Counted from the first letter of the stretch, positions 8,531-18,035 are shown. The stretch is 64,000 bases of DNA from Candidatus Enterocloster excrementipullorum (GCA_019119575.1 DWWT01000026.1:62001-126000); one strand, 5' to 3'. Numbers and translations are program-made. Notes: generated by a model not told the origin, from the letters alone.

Positions 8531-9328
8531 ATGAAACAGAGCAAAAAGAGAATGATGACAGCGGCGGCAGTCACGGCGGCAGTGGCCGCCTCCATACTCG
8601 GCGCGGCGGGATGCGGCGCAGCAGGGGCCAGCACCACAGGGGCGGTTTCCGTGCCGGACACCATCCGGGTGGAGAATGTGGAGGGCGCAGGCAACACCAT
8701 TGCTGTGACCGGCCAGGAGGAGGTCAAGGTGGTGCCGGATATGGCCCAGATTGAATACGCGGTGTATACCCAGGCGGATGCGGCGGATGCGTGCCAGTCG
8801 GAAAACGCGGAGAATCTGAACAGAACCATTGAGACGCTAAAGGGCCTGGGAGTGGAGGAAACTTCGATTCAGACATCGGCTTACGGGCTGAATCCGATTT
8901 ATGATTGGAATTCGGGAACCCAGAACATTACGGGGTATGAGATGACAACTCGGATTACGGTCTCCGATATTCCCATTGACCAGGCGGGATCCATCCTGTC
9001 GGAGTCTGTGATTGCGGGGGTGAACCAGATTGATACGGTGAGCTACTTCTCCAGCAATTACGATGCCAGCTACCAGGAGGCGCTAAAAGGGGCTATTGCC
9101 GTTGCCCAGGCAAAGGCCCAGGCGATTGCGGAGGCCAGCGGCAAGTCCGTGGTGGGAATTGTCAATGTGGAGGAGTACGGCTATAATCCGGAAGTCCGGT
9201 ATTCCAACTACAGCGGATCAGGGGCTCGGGCTGTGGAGGAGACGGCTGCAGCTGCCATGGATATGGGAGTCATGCCCGGCCAGGTGAGCGTGGAAGCGCA
9301 GGTGAATGTGGAGTTTGCGATTGAGTAG
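8531..9328 (+). CDS. SIMPL-domain (DUF541) exported protein
   Basis: A 265-residue protein. Residues 1-28 form a signal sequence ending in GAAGC, close to a lipobox, so it may be a lipoprotein anchored at Cys28. The mature part starts its SIMPL/DUF541 domain with AGNTIAVTGQEEVKVVPDMA, the usual family opening, and contains the repeated helical stretch GAIAVAQAKAQAIAEASGKS typical of the fold. Family members form periplasmic or surface assemblies; their biochemical role is unclear. The start at 8531 is preferred over the longer frame because GGGAGGA precedes it and it begins the signal peptide. It appears to be monocistronic. Confidence 0.88.
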   Translation: MKQSKKRMMTAAAVTAAVAASILGAAGCGAAGASTTGAVSVPDTIRVENVEGAGNTIAVTGQEEVKVVPDMAQIEYAVYTQADAADACQSENAENLNRTIETLKGLGVEETSIQTSAYGLNPIYDWNSGTQNITGYEMTTRITVSDIPIDQAGSILSESVIAGVNQIDTVSYFSSNYDASYQEALKGAIAVAQAKAQAIAEASGKSVVGIVNVEEYGYNPEVRYSNYSGSGARAVEETAAAAMDMGVMPGQVSVEAQVNVEFAIE

Positions 9329-9363
9329 TGATTGGCGAGAACTTCGACAAAAATGATCTTAAA

Positions 9364-9397
9364 CAGGGGCAGCGGCTTATACAAAGTCCTGCCCCTG
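9364..9397. terminator. Hairpin after the SIMPL-domain gene
   Basis: CAGGGGCAG (9364-9372) pairs with CTGCCCCTG (9389-9397), flanked by AAA and GTTT that extend the stem partly. It separates the rightward SIMPL gene from the leftward GNAT-like gene and probably serves both. Confidence 0.6.
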
Positions 9398-9434
9398 ATC
9401 GTTTACAGATTTCATCTGCATGATCGTCACATAG

Positions 9435-10274
9435 CTAAAACTCAATATCAGAGTGCTTAGACAGTCCGTGTATTTCTTCAAATTTTAATTCATTTTTGTA
9501 ATACTCCACCAGTTTATAGGTAAGTATTTTCTGATTCGGCTCATCGTCGGCATCAAGATAGATAAAATCATTTAACGACGGCAGATCCACTTCGAATTCT
9601 GTATGATCGGCAGCAAATAGATAGAGATATTGGCAGCCTAACATGGAAGCAATTGTCAAAACTGTTTTGATGATGATTTCCCAAAAAACGTAAAATCCCA
9701 ATGGAAATGACAGATTTTGCTGAAGACAGTCGTGATTACCTTTACAAAAATGGGTCAGAACAATTCCTGGAAAGGTTTTCGAGACCCGAACAATATTAGA
9801 ACCCTCTTCCGTTTTGTCCTGATCACTTTTTGCAGTTAATTTTATATCCAGCCTTTCCTGGATAATCCTTCTCAATTTGTCTTTGTCCAGTGCTTCATCC
9901 TCATACCAACGAAAGACATCATCCTCTGTCAAATCACTGCTGTTGTCCAAGTGATATTCAATACAAAGATTGATAATTTCTCTCTCTTTTTCGCTGAGTT
10001 CATGTTCATCATCGGCGATATCTTTGTATAAAAGGCCGGCTTTTAATGCAAAGAAGAAGACAATCTCCCCGGAATACCTATCTTTTACTAGATAAACTTT
10101 GGTACCGCCGTTCATGTCTTCTTCCCATGCTGTTTCTTTTAAATATTGTTCCAGAGTTTTTCCATGCCTATCTGCCAGAAACTTTTTAATCTGCTCCCGA
10201 TTGGATTCCGATGAAGTTAAGCGTTCAATACGGAGACGGGATTTTAGCCATTCTTTTTGCTCTTGTATATTGAT
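9435..10274 (-). CDS. GNAT-like protein, probable toxin partner of a Panacea antitoxin, atypical start
   Basis: The conserved C-terminal part reads FPGIVLTHFCKGN, GFYVFWEIIIKTVL, GCQYLYLFAADHTE and LVEYYKNELKFEE, the arrangement of GNAT-type acetyltransferases with a hydrophobic core strand and a C-terminal YYxxxLxFE. The frame stays open 53 codons upstream of the first ATG (10115), and that extension reads like real protein (EQKEWLKSRLRIERL, KTLEQYLKETAWEED). An AAGAAGGTGAG ribosome site is followed 7 bases later by ATC (10274), where a normal start would sit; an in-frame TGA lies just beyond. Either ATC is used as a rare start, or an ATG has mutated and only the 226-residue form from 10115 is made. 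Its partner is the DUF4065 gene 17 bp upstream. Toxin activity is inferred from this pairing. Confidence 0.65.
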   Translation of the reverse strand: MNIQEQKEWLKSRLRIERLTSSESNREQIKKFLADRHGKTLEQYLKETAWEEDMNGGTKVYLVKDRYSGEIVFFFALKAGLLYKDIADDEHELSEKEREIINLCIEYHLDNSSDLTEDDVFRWYEDEALDKDKLRRIIQERLDIKLTAKSDQDKTEEGSNIVRVSKTFPGIVLTHFCKGNHDCLQQNLSFPLGFYVFWEIIIKTVLTIASMLGCQYLYLFAADHTEFEVDLPSLNDFIYLDADDEPNQKILTYKLVEYYKNELKFEEIHGLSKHSDIEF

Positions 10275-10291
10275 GGCAGCTCACCTTCTTT

Positions 10292-10756
10292 TTAATGGGT
10301 CGTTCCTTCTTTTTTTCTTCTCAAAAGTTCGCGGGCAGCATCAACCCGCATATCCGCTAATTTTAATGCAACCGTTCCGTTTTCTTCCGGATCCAATCCA
10401 TCCCGTGAGCATTTCCAGGAGAGTTCTCCATGGGAAAGGCTGCTGAGCTTCCAGGAAGAGAACTTTTTATATCGCTGATAAACAGATTTCACCAGTTCTT
10501 CTGCTGCGGATGAAAGGGGTTCTGATACGGAGCGGAACATATTTCCTGTCATATATTCATTTCGCACTTCAACTAAAACAGGTCCATATTTCCAGCCCTG
10601 AAACTCTGAGGCAAAGAGCGGCTTTTTGTTGTACATAAGAGATTCACGCTGTGCGAGGTACATCATCTTATGCATCCTCATCTGATCCATATCGGTACCA
10701 TTTTCTGCCCTGAATAAATCATTAAATGCTTTGGCTACGCATAATACTTTTTCCAT
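10292..10756 (-). CDS. DUF4065/Panacea-domain protein, probable antitoxin
   Basis: A 154-residue protein whose opening (AKAFNDLFRAENGTDMDQMRMHKMMYLAQRE, read in parts) and FASEFQGWKYGPVLVEVRNEY are hallmarks of the DUF4065/Panacea (SocA-like) domain. Published work shows that Panacea proteins neutralise many unrelated toxins encoded next to them. It is the first gene of a two-gene operon with the GNAT-like protein downstream. The start at 10756 was chosen because GGAAGGAGG precedes it; the longer frame to 10807 reaches into the promoter. There is no DNA-binding domain in addition to the Panacea domain. Family membership is solid, and antitoxin function is an inference. Confidence 0.85.
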   Translation of the reverse strand: MEKVLCVAKAFNDLFRAENGTDMDQMRMHKMMYLAQRESLMYNKKPLFASEFQGWKYGPVLVEVRNEYMTGNMFRSVSEPLSSAAEELVKSVYQRYKKFSSWKLSSLSHGELSWKCSRDGLDPEENGTVALKLADMRVDAARELLRRKKEGTTH

Positions 10757-10786
10757 AGGAATGCCTCCTTCCCTGCGAGTCTGTTT

Positions 10787-10815
10787 ATTATAGACCAGTC
10801 CATCCATAAAATCAA
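10787..10815 (-). promoter_or_regulatory. Promoter of the Panacea/GNAT operon
   Basis: On the reverse strand TTGATT (10815-10810) and TATAAT (10792-10787) are 17 bp apart and about 30 bp before the DUF4065 start. Confidence 0.7.
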
Positions 10816-10903
10816 TACATATGTTGGGATAAGTTTTATTTTCTTATTCATAGTATATCATATGTGAATACCAAATACATGCCTTTTTCATGGAGATACT
10901 TAA

Positions 10904-10972
10904 AAAAGAAGACAGCCCCGCGAAAAACCGAGACCTTGAAATGTCCGGAATTTCATGGGACTGTCTTTTTTA
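10904..10972 (-). terminator. Terminator of the leftward purine operon
   Basis: AAGACAGCCCC (10909-10919) pairs with GGGACTGTCTT (10957-10967) with one bulge on each side. Leftward transcripts end with CTTCTTTTTT, and rightward ones with TTTTTTAG, so it can work in both directions. It follows the NCS2 permease stop by about 20 bp. Confidence 0.8.
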
Positions 10973-10987
10973 GCCGCCGATGTCTGC

Positions 10988-12328
10988 CTATGTATCCCGC
11001 GCAACCTTTTCCTTCTCCTTCGGCAGAGTCACATTCAGGAAAATAGCCACCAGGGTAGCGATGACCACCGGGGACTTGCCGAATATGGTTGTGACCCATT
11101 CCGGGAAGGCGGACAGGGAGGCTGAGGCCTGGGATACGCCCATGCCCAGTGCCGCCGCCAATCCCACGATGGAGGTGTTGCGGTAATTCATGTCCTCTGT
11201 CATCACCAGCTTCATGCCGGTCATGGCAATAGAAGCAAAGACAGAGACTGTGGCTCCGCCCAGCACCGCATAGGGAATCGTGGTGAGCAAGGCGGAAAAT
11301 TTGGGGAACAGGCCGGCCACCAGGATAATGAGAGCGGCCAGCCCGAGGGTTACACGGTTCACCACTTTGGTGGTGGCCACGATGCCTACGTTTTGGCTGT
11401 AGGTCGCTGTGGGAAGGCATCCAAGGCATGCGCCGATGATGTTGGATACGCCGTATCCCAGGATGGCACCCTGAAGTTCCTGGGTGGTGGGTTCCCGGTT
11501 TAAGCCGCCTGCCGTGGTAGCGGAGAAGTCGCCGATGGCCTGGACCGAGTTGATTACAAAGAGGAGTCCCAGCGCCACACAGGCCGAAGCCTCAAAGGTG
11601 ATGCCGAAATGAAGCAGCTCCGGAACCTGAAAAATGCCGGCTTCGCCTACGCTGTTTAGACTCACCATCCCGAAGGGGATGGAAAAGAGGTAGCCCGCGA
11701 TCATGCCGATAAGGATGGAGGCCAGTTTTAAAAAGCCTTTGGCAAAATGGTTCAGTACCGTCACTACGGTAAGGGTGAAGATGGACACGAGCCAGTTCTG
11801 CCAGGAGCCATAGCCGGGCTGTCCCGAACCTCCCGCCATGTAATTGATGGCGGTGGGATACAGAGACAGGCCGATGGTAAATACGACGGTTCCGGCGATA
11901 AGGGGCGGGAAAAACTTCCGTATCTTTTTGATGGTCAGACCCACCAGAATGGCACAAAAGCCGCCCACAATCTGGGCTCCCAGGATGGCGGATACGCCGG
12001 AGACCTCTGCGATGGCCTGCATGCTGGGTACATAGGCAAAGCTCACGCCGAGGATTACGGGAAGCCCGGCACCCAGGTGAAGGCCTTCCCGGTTTCCGAT
12101 GGGAAAGAGCTGCAAGAGGGTACACAGGGCAGAGACTACCAGGGAAGCCTGGATCAGGATTACCCGGTCAGCTGTCTCAAGGCCTGCTACGCCGGAGATA
12201 ATGATAGCGGGAGTGACGCATCCCACAATCATGGCTACCACATGCTGGAGAGCCATGGGAAGGGCTTGGGTCATTTTCGGGATCCCGTCCATCTGAAAAA
12301 GGGATGCCTGGCGGGTGTTTGAGTTCAT
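10988..12328 (-). CDS. NCS2-family xanthine/uracil (purine) permease
   Basis: A 446-residue membrane protein with about 12-14 hydrophobic segments. Family blocks are LQHVVAMIVGCVTPAIIISG, GREGLHLGAGLPVILGVSFA and the NCS2 signature region VNSVQAIGDFSATTAGGLNR. Such carriers import uric acid, xanthine or uracil with protons. It is the last gene of the leftward purine operon after ygeX-ygeY-ygeW-carbamate kinase, so purine uptake for that pathway is the likely job; urate versus xanthine cannot be told apart by eye. The ATG at 12328 has AAGGAGGCGTTATAT before it; the longer frame to 12409 lacks a comparable site. A terminator follows directly. Confidence 0.92.
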   Translation of the reverse strand: MNSNTRQASLFQMDGIPKMTQALPMALQHVVAMIVGCVTPAIIISGVAGLETADRVILIQASLVVSALCTLLQLFPIGNREGLHLGAGLPVILGVSFAYVPSMQAIAEVSGVSAILGAQIVGGFCAILVGLTIKKIRKFFPPLIAGTVVFTIGLSLYPTAINYMAGGSGQPGYGSWQNWLVSIFTLTVVTVLNHFAKGFLKLASILIGMIAGYLFSIPFGMVSLNSVGEAGIFQVPELLHFGITFEASACVALGLLFVINSVQAIGDFSATTAGGLNREPTTQELQGAILGYGVSNIIGACLGCLPTATYSQNVGIVATTKVVNRVTLGLAALIILVAGLFPKFSALLTTIPYAVLGGATVSVFASIAMTGMKLVMTEDMNYRNTSIVGLAAALGMGVSQASASLSAFPEWVTTIFGKSPVVIATLVAIFLNVTLPKEKEKVARDT

Positions 12329-12423
12329 ATATAACGCCTCCTTTGCGCTGAATGATTCTGCGGTATCCGGCAGTACGCCGGAATGTTCAGGAAAATGGCG
12401 GCCGTCCAAGCGTACGGGAACGG

Positions 12424-13377
12424 CTATGCCAGGTGTATGTGGGTGCCGGTTTTTCCCTGGATCCCGTCTTTTGCCTTTTCAAGCAGCGTAATCAGCGAAG
12501 TGCGTCCTGGTTTTGATTCAGCAAATTTAACAGCGGCCTGAACCTTGGGAAGCATGGAGCCCGGGGCGAAATGTCCCTCCTTCATGTATCTCCTGGCCTC
12601 GTCCGTGTCCAGGTCGTCCAGCCATTTTTCTTCCGGCTTTCCGAAGTTGATTGCGGCCTTTTCCACCGCGGTGAGAATAATAAGAAAATCCGCGTCCAGC
12701 TCTTCGGCCAGCAGCTCGCTGGCAAAATCCTTGTCAATGACAGCGCTGGCCCCCTTTAGGTGATTTCCCTTTCGGACAACGGGGATTCCCCCGCCGCCGC
12801 AGGCGATTACCAGCTGACCGGATTCCACCAGGGAGCGGATCGCGCCGATCTCCACGATCTCAGCGGGTTTGGGGGAGGCTACCACGCGGCGCCAGCCCCT
12901 CCCGGCATCCTCGCGCATGATATAGCCGTATTTTTCCTCCGCCAGTTTGGCCTGCTCTTCGGTCATAAAGTGGCCGATGGGCTTTGAGGGGGAGTCAAAG
13001 GCCGGGTCATCCGCGTCCACGCGTACCTGCGTGATCATGGTAGCTACGGGAATATCGTAAATTTCCCGGTTGTAGAGTTCCTCCCGGAGGGCGTTCTGCA
13101 GGTCATAGCCGATGTAAGCCTGGCTCATGGCCACGCAGACAGAAAGGGGCGTGTTGGGCTGATTCGCATCCTCCCGGCTTAAAGCGGCCATGGCGTTGTT
13201 GATCATGCCTACCTGGGGACCGTTTCCGTGGGCCACGATCACCTCACAGCCCTCTTCGATGAGATCCACAATGGCCCGGGCGGTGATCTTAACTGCCTTC
13301 ATCTGCTCGGGAAGGGTGTTGCCCAGGGCGTTTCCGCCCAGGGCAATGACAATCCGTTTTTTTGTTTTATCTCTCAT
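12424..13377 (-). CDS. arcC: Carbamate kinase
   Basis: A 317-residue protein with all carbamate kinase landmarks: RIVIALGGNALGN at the N-terminus, VIVAHGNGPQVGMINNAM, ACGGGGIPVV and VIDKDFASELLAEELDADF. It converts carbamoyl phosphate and ADP to ATP, CO2 and ammonia, so it yields energy from the carbamoyl group released in purine breakdown (compare E. coli YqeA beside ygeW/X/Y). An ATG at 13386 overlaps the ygeW stop, but AAGGATG is properly spaced only for the second ATG at 13377, which is chosen here. Tight spacing in the operon suggests translational coupling. Confidence 0.95.
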   Translation of the reverse strand: MRDKTKKRIVIALGGNALGNTLPEQMKAVKITARAIVDLIEEGCEVIVAHGNGPQVGMINNAMAALSREDANQPNTPLSVCVAMSQAYIGYDLQNALREELYNREIYDIPVATMITQVRVDADDPAFDSPSKPIGHFMTEEQAKLAEEKYGYIMREDAGRGWRRVVASPKPAEIVEIGAIRSLVESGQLVIACGGGGIPVVRKGNHLKGASAVIDKDFASELLAEELDADFLIILTAVEKAAINFGKPEEKWLDDLDTDEARRYMKEGHFAPGSMLPKVQAAVKFAESKPGRTSLITLLEKAKDGIQGKTGTHIHLA

Positions 13378-13382
13378 GGCAA

Positions 13383-14579
13383 TCATCCTTTGAAGATTCT
13401 GGGAACGCCTCTCTCTTCCAGCTTCTTTAAAATGTCAGCCGGATCCGCAAACTTGGCCAGCATGATCATGGCAGCGATCACGTAGGGCTTATAGCTGGCT
13501 TCCTTGTAGAGGGCATCCCGGTAGCGGTCAAATACGGAGGCTTCCACTTCGCCTTCGGTGCAGCTCACGCCGTTGATGTCCGCGGGCAGGCAGTGGAGAT
13601 AGAGGGCCTTTCCGTCCTTTGTGGTCTTCATCAGTTCCTCTGTGCAGCACCAGTCCTTGTGCTCCGCGTTCTGGGCCAGAAGTTCCTTCTCCAAAGCCTT
13701 GATGCCCTCGGTATCGCCTTCTCCGTAAAGGTTTGTGCGCTTTTCCATAGCGGCAAAGGGCGCCCAGCTCTTGGGATACACAATGTCTGCATCCTTGAAG
13801 GCATCGGCCATGTCGTGGGATACGCGGAAGGAGCCGCCGGATTTCTCCGCGTTCTTCTTCGCCACTTCCTCCACCTCAGGCATAATCTCATAGCCTTCGG
13901 GGTGGGCCAGCACAACGTCCATGCCCATCCGGGTCATGAGGCCAACCACGCCCTGGGGAACGGACAGCGGCTTCCCGTAGGAGGGAGAGTAGGCCCAGGT
14001 CATGGCCAGCTTCTTGCCCTTCAGATTCTCAAGGCCGCCGAACTCATGGATGATGTGGAGCATGTCGGCCATGCACTGCGTGGGATGGTCGATATCGCAC
14101 TGGAGATTGACCAGAGTGGGCTTCTGCTCCAGGATTCCATCCTTGTAGCCCTGGGTCACGGAGTCCACCACCTCATGCATATAAGCGTTTCCTTTGCCGA
14201 TATACATGTCGTCGCGGATGCCGATGACGTCCGCCATGAAGGAAATCATGTTTGCGGTCTCCCGGACCGTCTCGCCGTGAGCTACCTGCGATTTGCCCTC
14301 GTCCAGATCCTGGACTTCCAGGCCGAGAAGGTTGCAGGCGGAGGCAAAGGAGAAACGGGTGCGGGTGGAGTTGTCGCGGAACAGGGAGATTCCCAGGCCG
14401 CTCTCAAATACCTTGGTGGAAATGTTGTTTTCCCGCATATAGCGAAGGGCGTCCGCAAGGGTCCACACGGCCTCCAGCTCGTCATCGGTCTTTTCCCAGG
14501 TCAGGAAAAAGTCTCCCTCGTACATTTCTTTAAAGTTTAACGCATTCAGCTTATCAATATAATCCTGTAATGTTTTCAT
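13383..14579 (-). CDS. ygeW: YgeW-family carbamoyltransferase-like protein
   Basis: A 398-residue member of the aspartate/ornithine carbamoyltransferase superfamily. The carbamoyl-phosphate loop is present as FRDNSTRTRFSFASACNLLG, and the second half holds HPTQCMADMLHI and the late block YLHCLPADI. Length and sequence fit YgeW, a knotted transcarbamoylase whose natural amine substrate is unsettled. In the gut purine pathway it is thought to transfer a carbamoyl group from a ureido intermediate to phosphate, feeding the carbamate kinase encoded next. It starts at an ATG with AAAAAGGAGAG upstream, 42 bp after ygeY. Confidence 0.94.
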   Translation of the reverse strand: MKTLQDYIDKLNALNFKEMYEGDFFLTWEKTDDELEAVWTLADALRYMRENNISTKVFESGLGISLFRDNSTRTRFSFASACNLLGLEVQDLDEGKSQVAHGETVRETANMISFMADVIGIRDDMYIGKGNAYMHEVVDSVTQGYKDGILEQKPTLVNLQCDIDHPTQCMADMLHIIHEFGGLENLKGKKLAMTWAYSPSYGKPLSVPQGVVGLMTRMGMDVVLAHPEGYEIMPEVEEVAKKNAEKSGGSFRVSHDMADAFKDADIVYPKSWAPFAAMEKRTNLYGEGDTEGIKALEKELLAQNAEHKDWCCTEELMKTTKDGKALYLHCLPADINGVSCTEGEVEASVFDRYRDALYKEASYKPYVIAAMIMLAKFADPADILKKLEERGVPRIFKG

Positions 14580-14621
14580 AAATATATGCTCTCCTTTTTA
14601 TTTTTGCCGGATAGTTGGCTG

Positions 14622-15938
14622 TTATTTGCAGTACACGGTGGGCAGGGCGGCGTACACGGCGGCACAGGTTACCAGATCCTGCTTCCAGGTCTTCTCGTTG
14701 GGGGCGTGGGCCTGCGCTTCCGCGCCGGGGCCGAAGCCGATGCAGGGGATGCCGTTGCGGCCCATGATCGATACTCCGTTGGTGGAGAATGTCCACTTGT
14801 CGGTCAGGGGACGGGCCTTGCGCATGGGCAGGGTTTCCGGCGCGCCGATGCGCTCGCTGCCGTAGAGATTCTCATACGCTTCTTCCAGAGCCTTCGTCAC
14901 CGGATGGTCCTTGGGAATCACCCAGGTGGGGAAATAGCACTCGATGGGGTAGGTCAGCCCTGTGTAAGAGGGACGTGAATATTCATACATGGAGACGGTC
15001 ACATCATCGCCGTACTTTTTCACAGCGGGAAGGGCGCGGATCTCATCCAGGCAGCTCTCCCAGGTCTCCCCGGCGGTCATGCGGCGGTCTAAGGAAACAG
15101 CGCAGGAGTCCGCAACAGCGCAGCGGCTGGGGGATGTGAAGAAAATCTCGGAAACCGTCACTGTGCCCCGGCCGAGGAAGTTGGCCTCCTGCCACTGGGA
15201 GTTGTATTTCTCGTCCAGCATCTTCACGAGCCCTTTGATCTCGGTGGAATCATCGGCGTTATTTTCATTGAGGGCGCGCACATCCTGAAGGATATCGGCC
15301 ATCTTATAGATCGCGTTGTCCCCGCGCTCAGGCGCGGAGCCGTGGCAGGATACGCCCTTTACATCCACGCGGATTTCCATGCGTCCTCTCTGGCCGCGGT
15401 AGATTCCTCCGTCCGTGGGCTCTGTGGATACCACAAATGCGGGCCGTACCTTGTCCTCGTTGATGATATACTGCCAGCAGAGGCCGTCGCAGTCCTCTTC
15501 CTGGACGGTTCCCGTCACCAGGACGGTGTATTTGTCATTTAAAAGTCCCAGATCTTTCATGATGCGGGCGCCGTAGACTGCGGACACGATGCCGCCGCAC
15601 TGGTCGGACACGCCCCGGCCGCCGATCTCTTCCTCATTTTCATAGCCCTCATAGGGATCAAACGTCCAGTTATCCCGGTTGCCGATTCCTACCGTGTCAA
15701 TGTGCGCGTCAAAACCGATGAGCGTTTCTCCGGAGCCCATGTAGCCCAGGACATTGCCCATGGGATCGATCTCTACGCGGTCAAATTCCAGTCTGCGCAT
15801 CTCTTCGGCAATCCGCTCGATATGGGCCTTCTCATCGCAGCTCTCCCCGGGGTTCTTTACAATTTCCCGGAGAAATTTTGTCATATCTTTCTCGTAACCC
15901 TTTGCAGCTTCCTTGATTTTTTCGTAATTCAGACTCAT
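14622..15938 (-). CDS. ygeY: YgeY family hydrolase (M20 metallopeptidase-like)
   Basis: A 438-residue dinuclear-metal hydrolase of the M20/acetylornithine deacetylase type. The first metal motif is [18 protein letters not shown], followed by [32 protein letters not shown] with the catalytic Glu pair, and [19 protein letters not shown]. YgeY is associated with selenium-dependent molybdenum hydroxylase clusters and is required in the gut urate pathway. It probably hydrolyses an amide of a purine-ring remnant, such as a diaminopropionate derivative, so it would act just before YgeX. The ATG at 15938 overlaps the ygeX stop (ATGA). The frame from 15956 lies inside ygeX and was not used. Confidence 0.93.
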   Translation of the reverse strand: MSLNYEKIKEAAKGYEKDMTKFLREIVKNPGESCDEKAHIERIAEEMRRLEFDRVEIDPMGNVLGYMGSGETLIGFDAHIDTVGIGNRDNWTFDPYEGYENEEEIGGRGVSDQCGGIVSAVYGARIMKDLGLLNDKYTVLVTGTVQEEDCDGLCWQYIINEDKVRPAFVVSTEPTDGGIYRGQRGRMEIRVDVKGVSCHGSAPERGDNAIYKMADILQDVRALNENNADDSTEIKGLVKMLDEKYNSQWQEANFLGRGTVTVSEIFFTSPSRCAVADSCAVSLDRRMTAGETWESCLDEIRALPAVKKYGDDVTVSMYEYSRPSYTGLTYPIECYFPTWVIPKDHPVTKALEEAYENLYGSERIGAPETLPMRKARPLTDKWTFSTNGVSIMGRNGIPCIGFGPGAEAQAHAPNEKTWKQDLVTCAAVYAALPTVYCK

Positions 15939-17143
15939 TTCTCCAATCCTTTCCATACTATGTTTTTATACCGCTCCGGATCCGTGTCTCCCTCTGTGGA
16001 GAAGACCAGAACCCGTGAATCCTCATTCAGACCAATATCTGCGCGCAGATCTTTGTATTCCTCCCTCGTCATGAGGGCTGCCAGTGCGCCGAAGGGGGCG
16101 GCGCCGGACTCGCCGGAGGTGATGGGGGCGTCTCCCTTGATGGGGGCTGCCAGCATGCGCATGCCCTCCGCCGCGGCCCAGTCGGGAAGGGAGATGAATA
16201 CTTTGACATGATTTTTCAAAATATCCCAGGAAATGGTGTTGGGCTCTCCGCAGGCCAGGCCGGCCATGATGGTCTCCATATCACCGCCTACGGTGCGGAT
16301 TTTGCCGTCCCCGGCGGCAGCTCCCTGATACAGGCAGTCAGCAGCCTGGGCTTCCACCACCACAAATACCGGGGGATTATCCGCATACAGATTTGAAAAA
16401 TATCCTACGACAGCCCCGGCTAAGGAACCTACGCCAGCCTGGACGAATACGTGGGTGGGACGCTCGCTGCCCCCCTCGGCCAGCTGCTCCCCGGCTTCCA
16501 TGGCCATGGTGCCGTAGCCCTCCATAATCCAGGAGGGGATTTCTTCATAGCCGTCCCAGGCCGTATCCTGGACAATGACGCCCCGGGGCGTCTCTGCGGC
16601 TTCCTTGGCAGCCAGGCGGACGCAGTCGTCATAATTCAGCTCCTGAATATCCACCTGCGCGCCCTCTTTGGCAATATTTTCCAGGCGCGTCTGCGTAGTG
16701 CCCTTGGGCATGTGGACAACGGCTTTCTGTCCTAAGCGGTTGGCGGCCCAGGCGACGCCGCGTCCGTGGTTGCCGTCTGTGGCGGTGAAGAATGTGGCCT
16801 GGCCGAATTCTTCGCGAAGCGCCTGGGAAGTCAGAACGGAGTAGGGGAGCTCGGATACATCTTTTCCCGTCTCCTTTGCAATGTAGCGCGCCATGGCGTA
16901 GGAACCGCCCAGAACCTTGAATGCGTTCAGGCCGAACCGGTAGGATTCATCTTTTACATAGAGCTCTTTAAGTCCGAGATACGCTGCCATTTTCTCCAGG
17001 CGCGTCAGAGGCGTCCTGGCATACTGGGGAAAGCTTTCGTGGAAGGCCCGGGCCTTCTTGGCCTCCGCAAGACTCATGAGGGACAGGTTTTTGTCCTCTG
17101 TTTTGGGCATGTGATTGACGGCCCATTTGATTGTTGGAACCAT
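15935..17143 (-). CDS. ygeX: Diaminopropionate ammonia-lyase
   Basis: A 402-residue PLP enzyme of standard length. The PLP lysine lies in [17 protein letters not shown] (Lys76) and the phosphate-binding/active-site block is [18 protein letters not shown]. Further blocks are [16 protein letters not shown] and [15 protein letters not shown]. It cleaves 2,3-diaminopropionate to pyruvate and two ammonia, delivering carbon to central metabolism at the end of the purine pathway. It is the first enzyme gene of the leftward operon, only 5 bp after the regulator stop, and overlaps ygeY by 4 bp. Confidence 0.96.
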   Translation of the reverse strand: MVPTIKWAVNHMPKTEDKNLSLMSLAEAKKARAFHESFPQYARTPLTRLEKMAAYLGLKELYVKDESYRFGLNAFKVLGGSYAMARYIAKETGKDVSELPYSVLTSQALREEFGQATFFTATDGNHGRGVAWAANRLGQKAVVHMPKGTTQTRLENIAKEGAQVDIQELNYDDCVRLAAKEAAETPRGVIVQDTAWDGYEEIPSWIMEGYGTMAMEAGEQLAEGGSERPTHVFVQAGVGSLAGAVVGYFSNLYADNPPVFVVVEAQAADCLYQGAAAGDGKIRTVGGDMETIMAGLACGEPNTISWDILKNHVKVFISLPDWAAAEGMRMLAAPIKGDAPITSGESGAAPFGALAALMTREEYKDLRADIGLNEDSRVLVFSTEGDTDPERYKNIVWKGLEK

Positions 17144-17148
17144 TGTTC

Positions 17149-17814
17149 TTATCCTCCTTGTGATGATGATTTGCGGCTGTTGACATCAATGTAGCTGTAC
17201 AGGGTGAACTTTGAAATACCGAAGTATTTGGATACTTTATCACCGGACTTCGTGATGAGAAAGGCGCCGGCATCGTTTAAAAACTGGATGGCGGTCACTT
17301 TTTCTTCCTTATTCATCAGAGCCACGGGTTTTCCGATCAGAGCCACGGACTGCTCAATCAGGCTGTCCAGAAGATCGTTTACATTGTGAACAATCTGTTC
17401 CGGCTGCTTTTTGACATCCTCCTGGGGCTCTGTGTCAATGAGCGCTTTGATGGAGCGGTCCACGGTCAGCAGGCCGGTGATGTCATAGTTGATGGAGAGC
17501 AGATAGTCGATGGCTGTGCCCTCCGCGTTCCGGATGTACATGGTACTGGACTTTAAAATCTTTCCCTCGGATGTACGGGTCAGGTATCCCAGATGGTCCG
17601 TGAGGGAAGCCGGATCCTTGTGCATGGTTTCCAGGACGACCTTGGAGGGGCCGTCCCCGGCCCGGCGGTTGGATATGTGGCCGTTTTTTATGTAGGCCAC
17701 GGAGTGCTCCAGATCCTGATGGGTCAGGTCGTGGATGACAATTTCGCAGTCAGGCCCAAACTGCCTTGCAAGGCCGTCGGCAAGCTGCTTGAGAAGTTCT
17801 AAGGTGTATGACAT
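17149..17814 (-). CDS. YheO-type PAS/helix-turn-helix regulator
   Basis: A 221-residue protein of the YheO family. Residues 1-115 form the PAS-like sensor (GPDCEIVIHDLTHQDLEHSV, GNAEGTAIDYLLSINYDIT-like block). The C-terminal 65 residues hold a helix-turn-helix (AGAFLITKSGDKVSKYFGISKFTLYSYI in its middle). The ATG at 17814 follows AAAAAAGGAGG. It is the promoter-proximal gene of the leftward purine operon and faces ssnA, so it is the obvious candidate for purine-responsive control of both arms; repressor or activator cannot be decided from sequence. Confidence 0.88.
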   Translation of the reverse strand: MSYTLELLKQLADGLARQFGPDCEIVIHDLTHQDLEHSVAYIKNGHISNRRAGDGPSKVVLETMHKDPASLTDHLGYLTRTSEGKILKSSTMYIRNAEGTAIDYLLSINYDITGLLTVDRSIKALIDTEPQEDVKKQPEQIVHNVNDLLDSLIEQSVALIGKPVALMNKEEKVTAIQFLNDAGAFLITKSGDKVSKYFGISKFTLYSYIDVNSRKSSSQGG

Positions 17815-17904
17815 TGCAATGCCTCCTTTTTTGGATGCCTGTGGAAAATGTAAGTTTTTTACAAAAGACATTTTTTAAAAAGATGATTTGTTGTCTATGA
17901 TTCC

Positions 17905-17932
17905 ATAATAACATAAAAAAATTGGATTGCAA
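17905..17932 (-). promoter_or_regulatory. Promoter of the leftward purine operon
   Basis: On the reverse strand TTGCAA (17932-17927) and TATTAT (17910-17905) are 16 bp apart. It directs transcription of the YheO-type regulator, ygeX, ygeY, ygeW, arcC and the permease. Confidence 0.6.
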
Positions 17933-17982
17933 GAGGTTTTTACAAAAAAATTTTGCATAACTAAAAAAAGTTGTATTTGTGC

Positions 17983-18011
17983 TTGCAAATAGGGGTTCAA
18001 GATGGTAGTAT
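17983..18011 (+). promoter_or_regulatory. Promoter of the rightward purine operon
   Basis: TTGCAA (17983-17988) and TAGTAT (18006-18011) are 17 bp apart, 25 bp before ssnA. Both divergent promoters use the same -35 hexamer and lie about 50 bp apart in a very A+T-rich stretch, where one regulator could serve both. Confidence 0.6.
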
Positions 18012-18035
18012 AGGGGTAAGAGAGGAGGGTTTTGC

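Noticed and set aside
13593..14540. A 315-codon forward-strand frame opposite ygeW
   Set aside because: It is the antisense shadow of a well-supported carbamoyltransferase gene and has no ribosome site or recognised motif.
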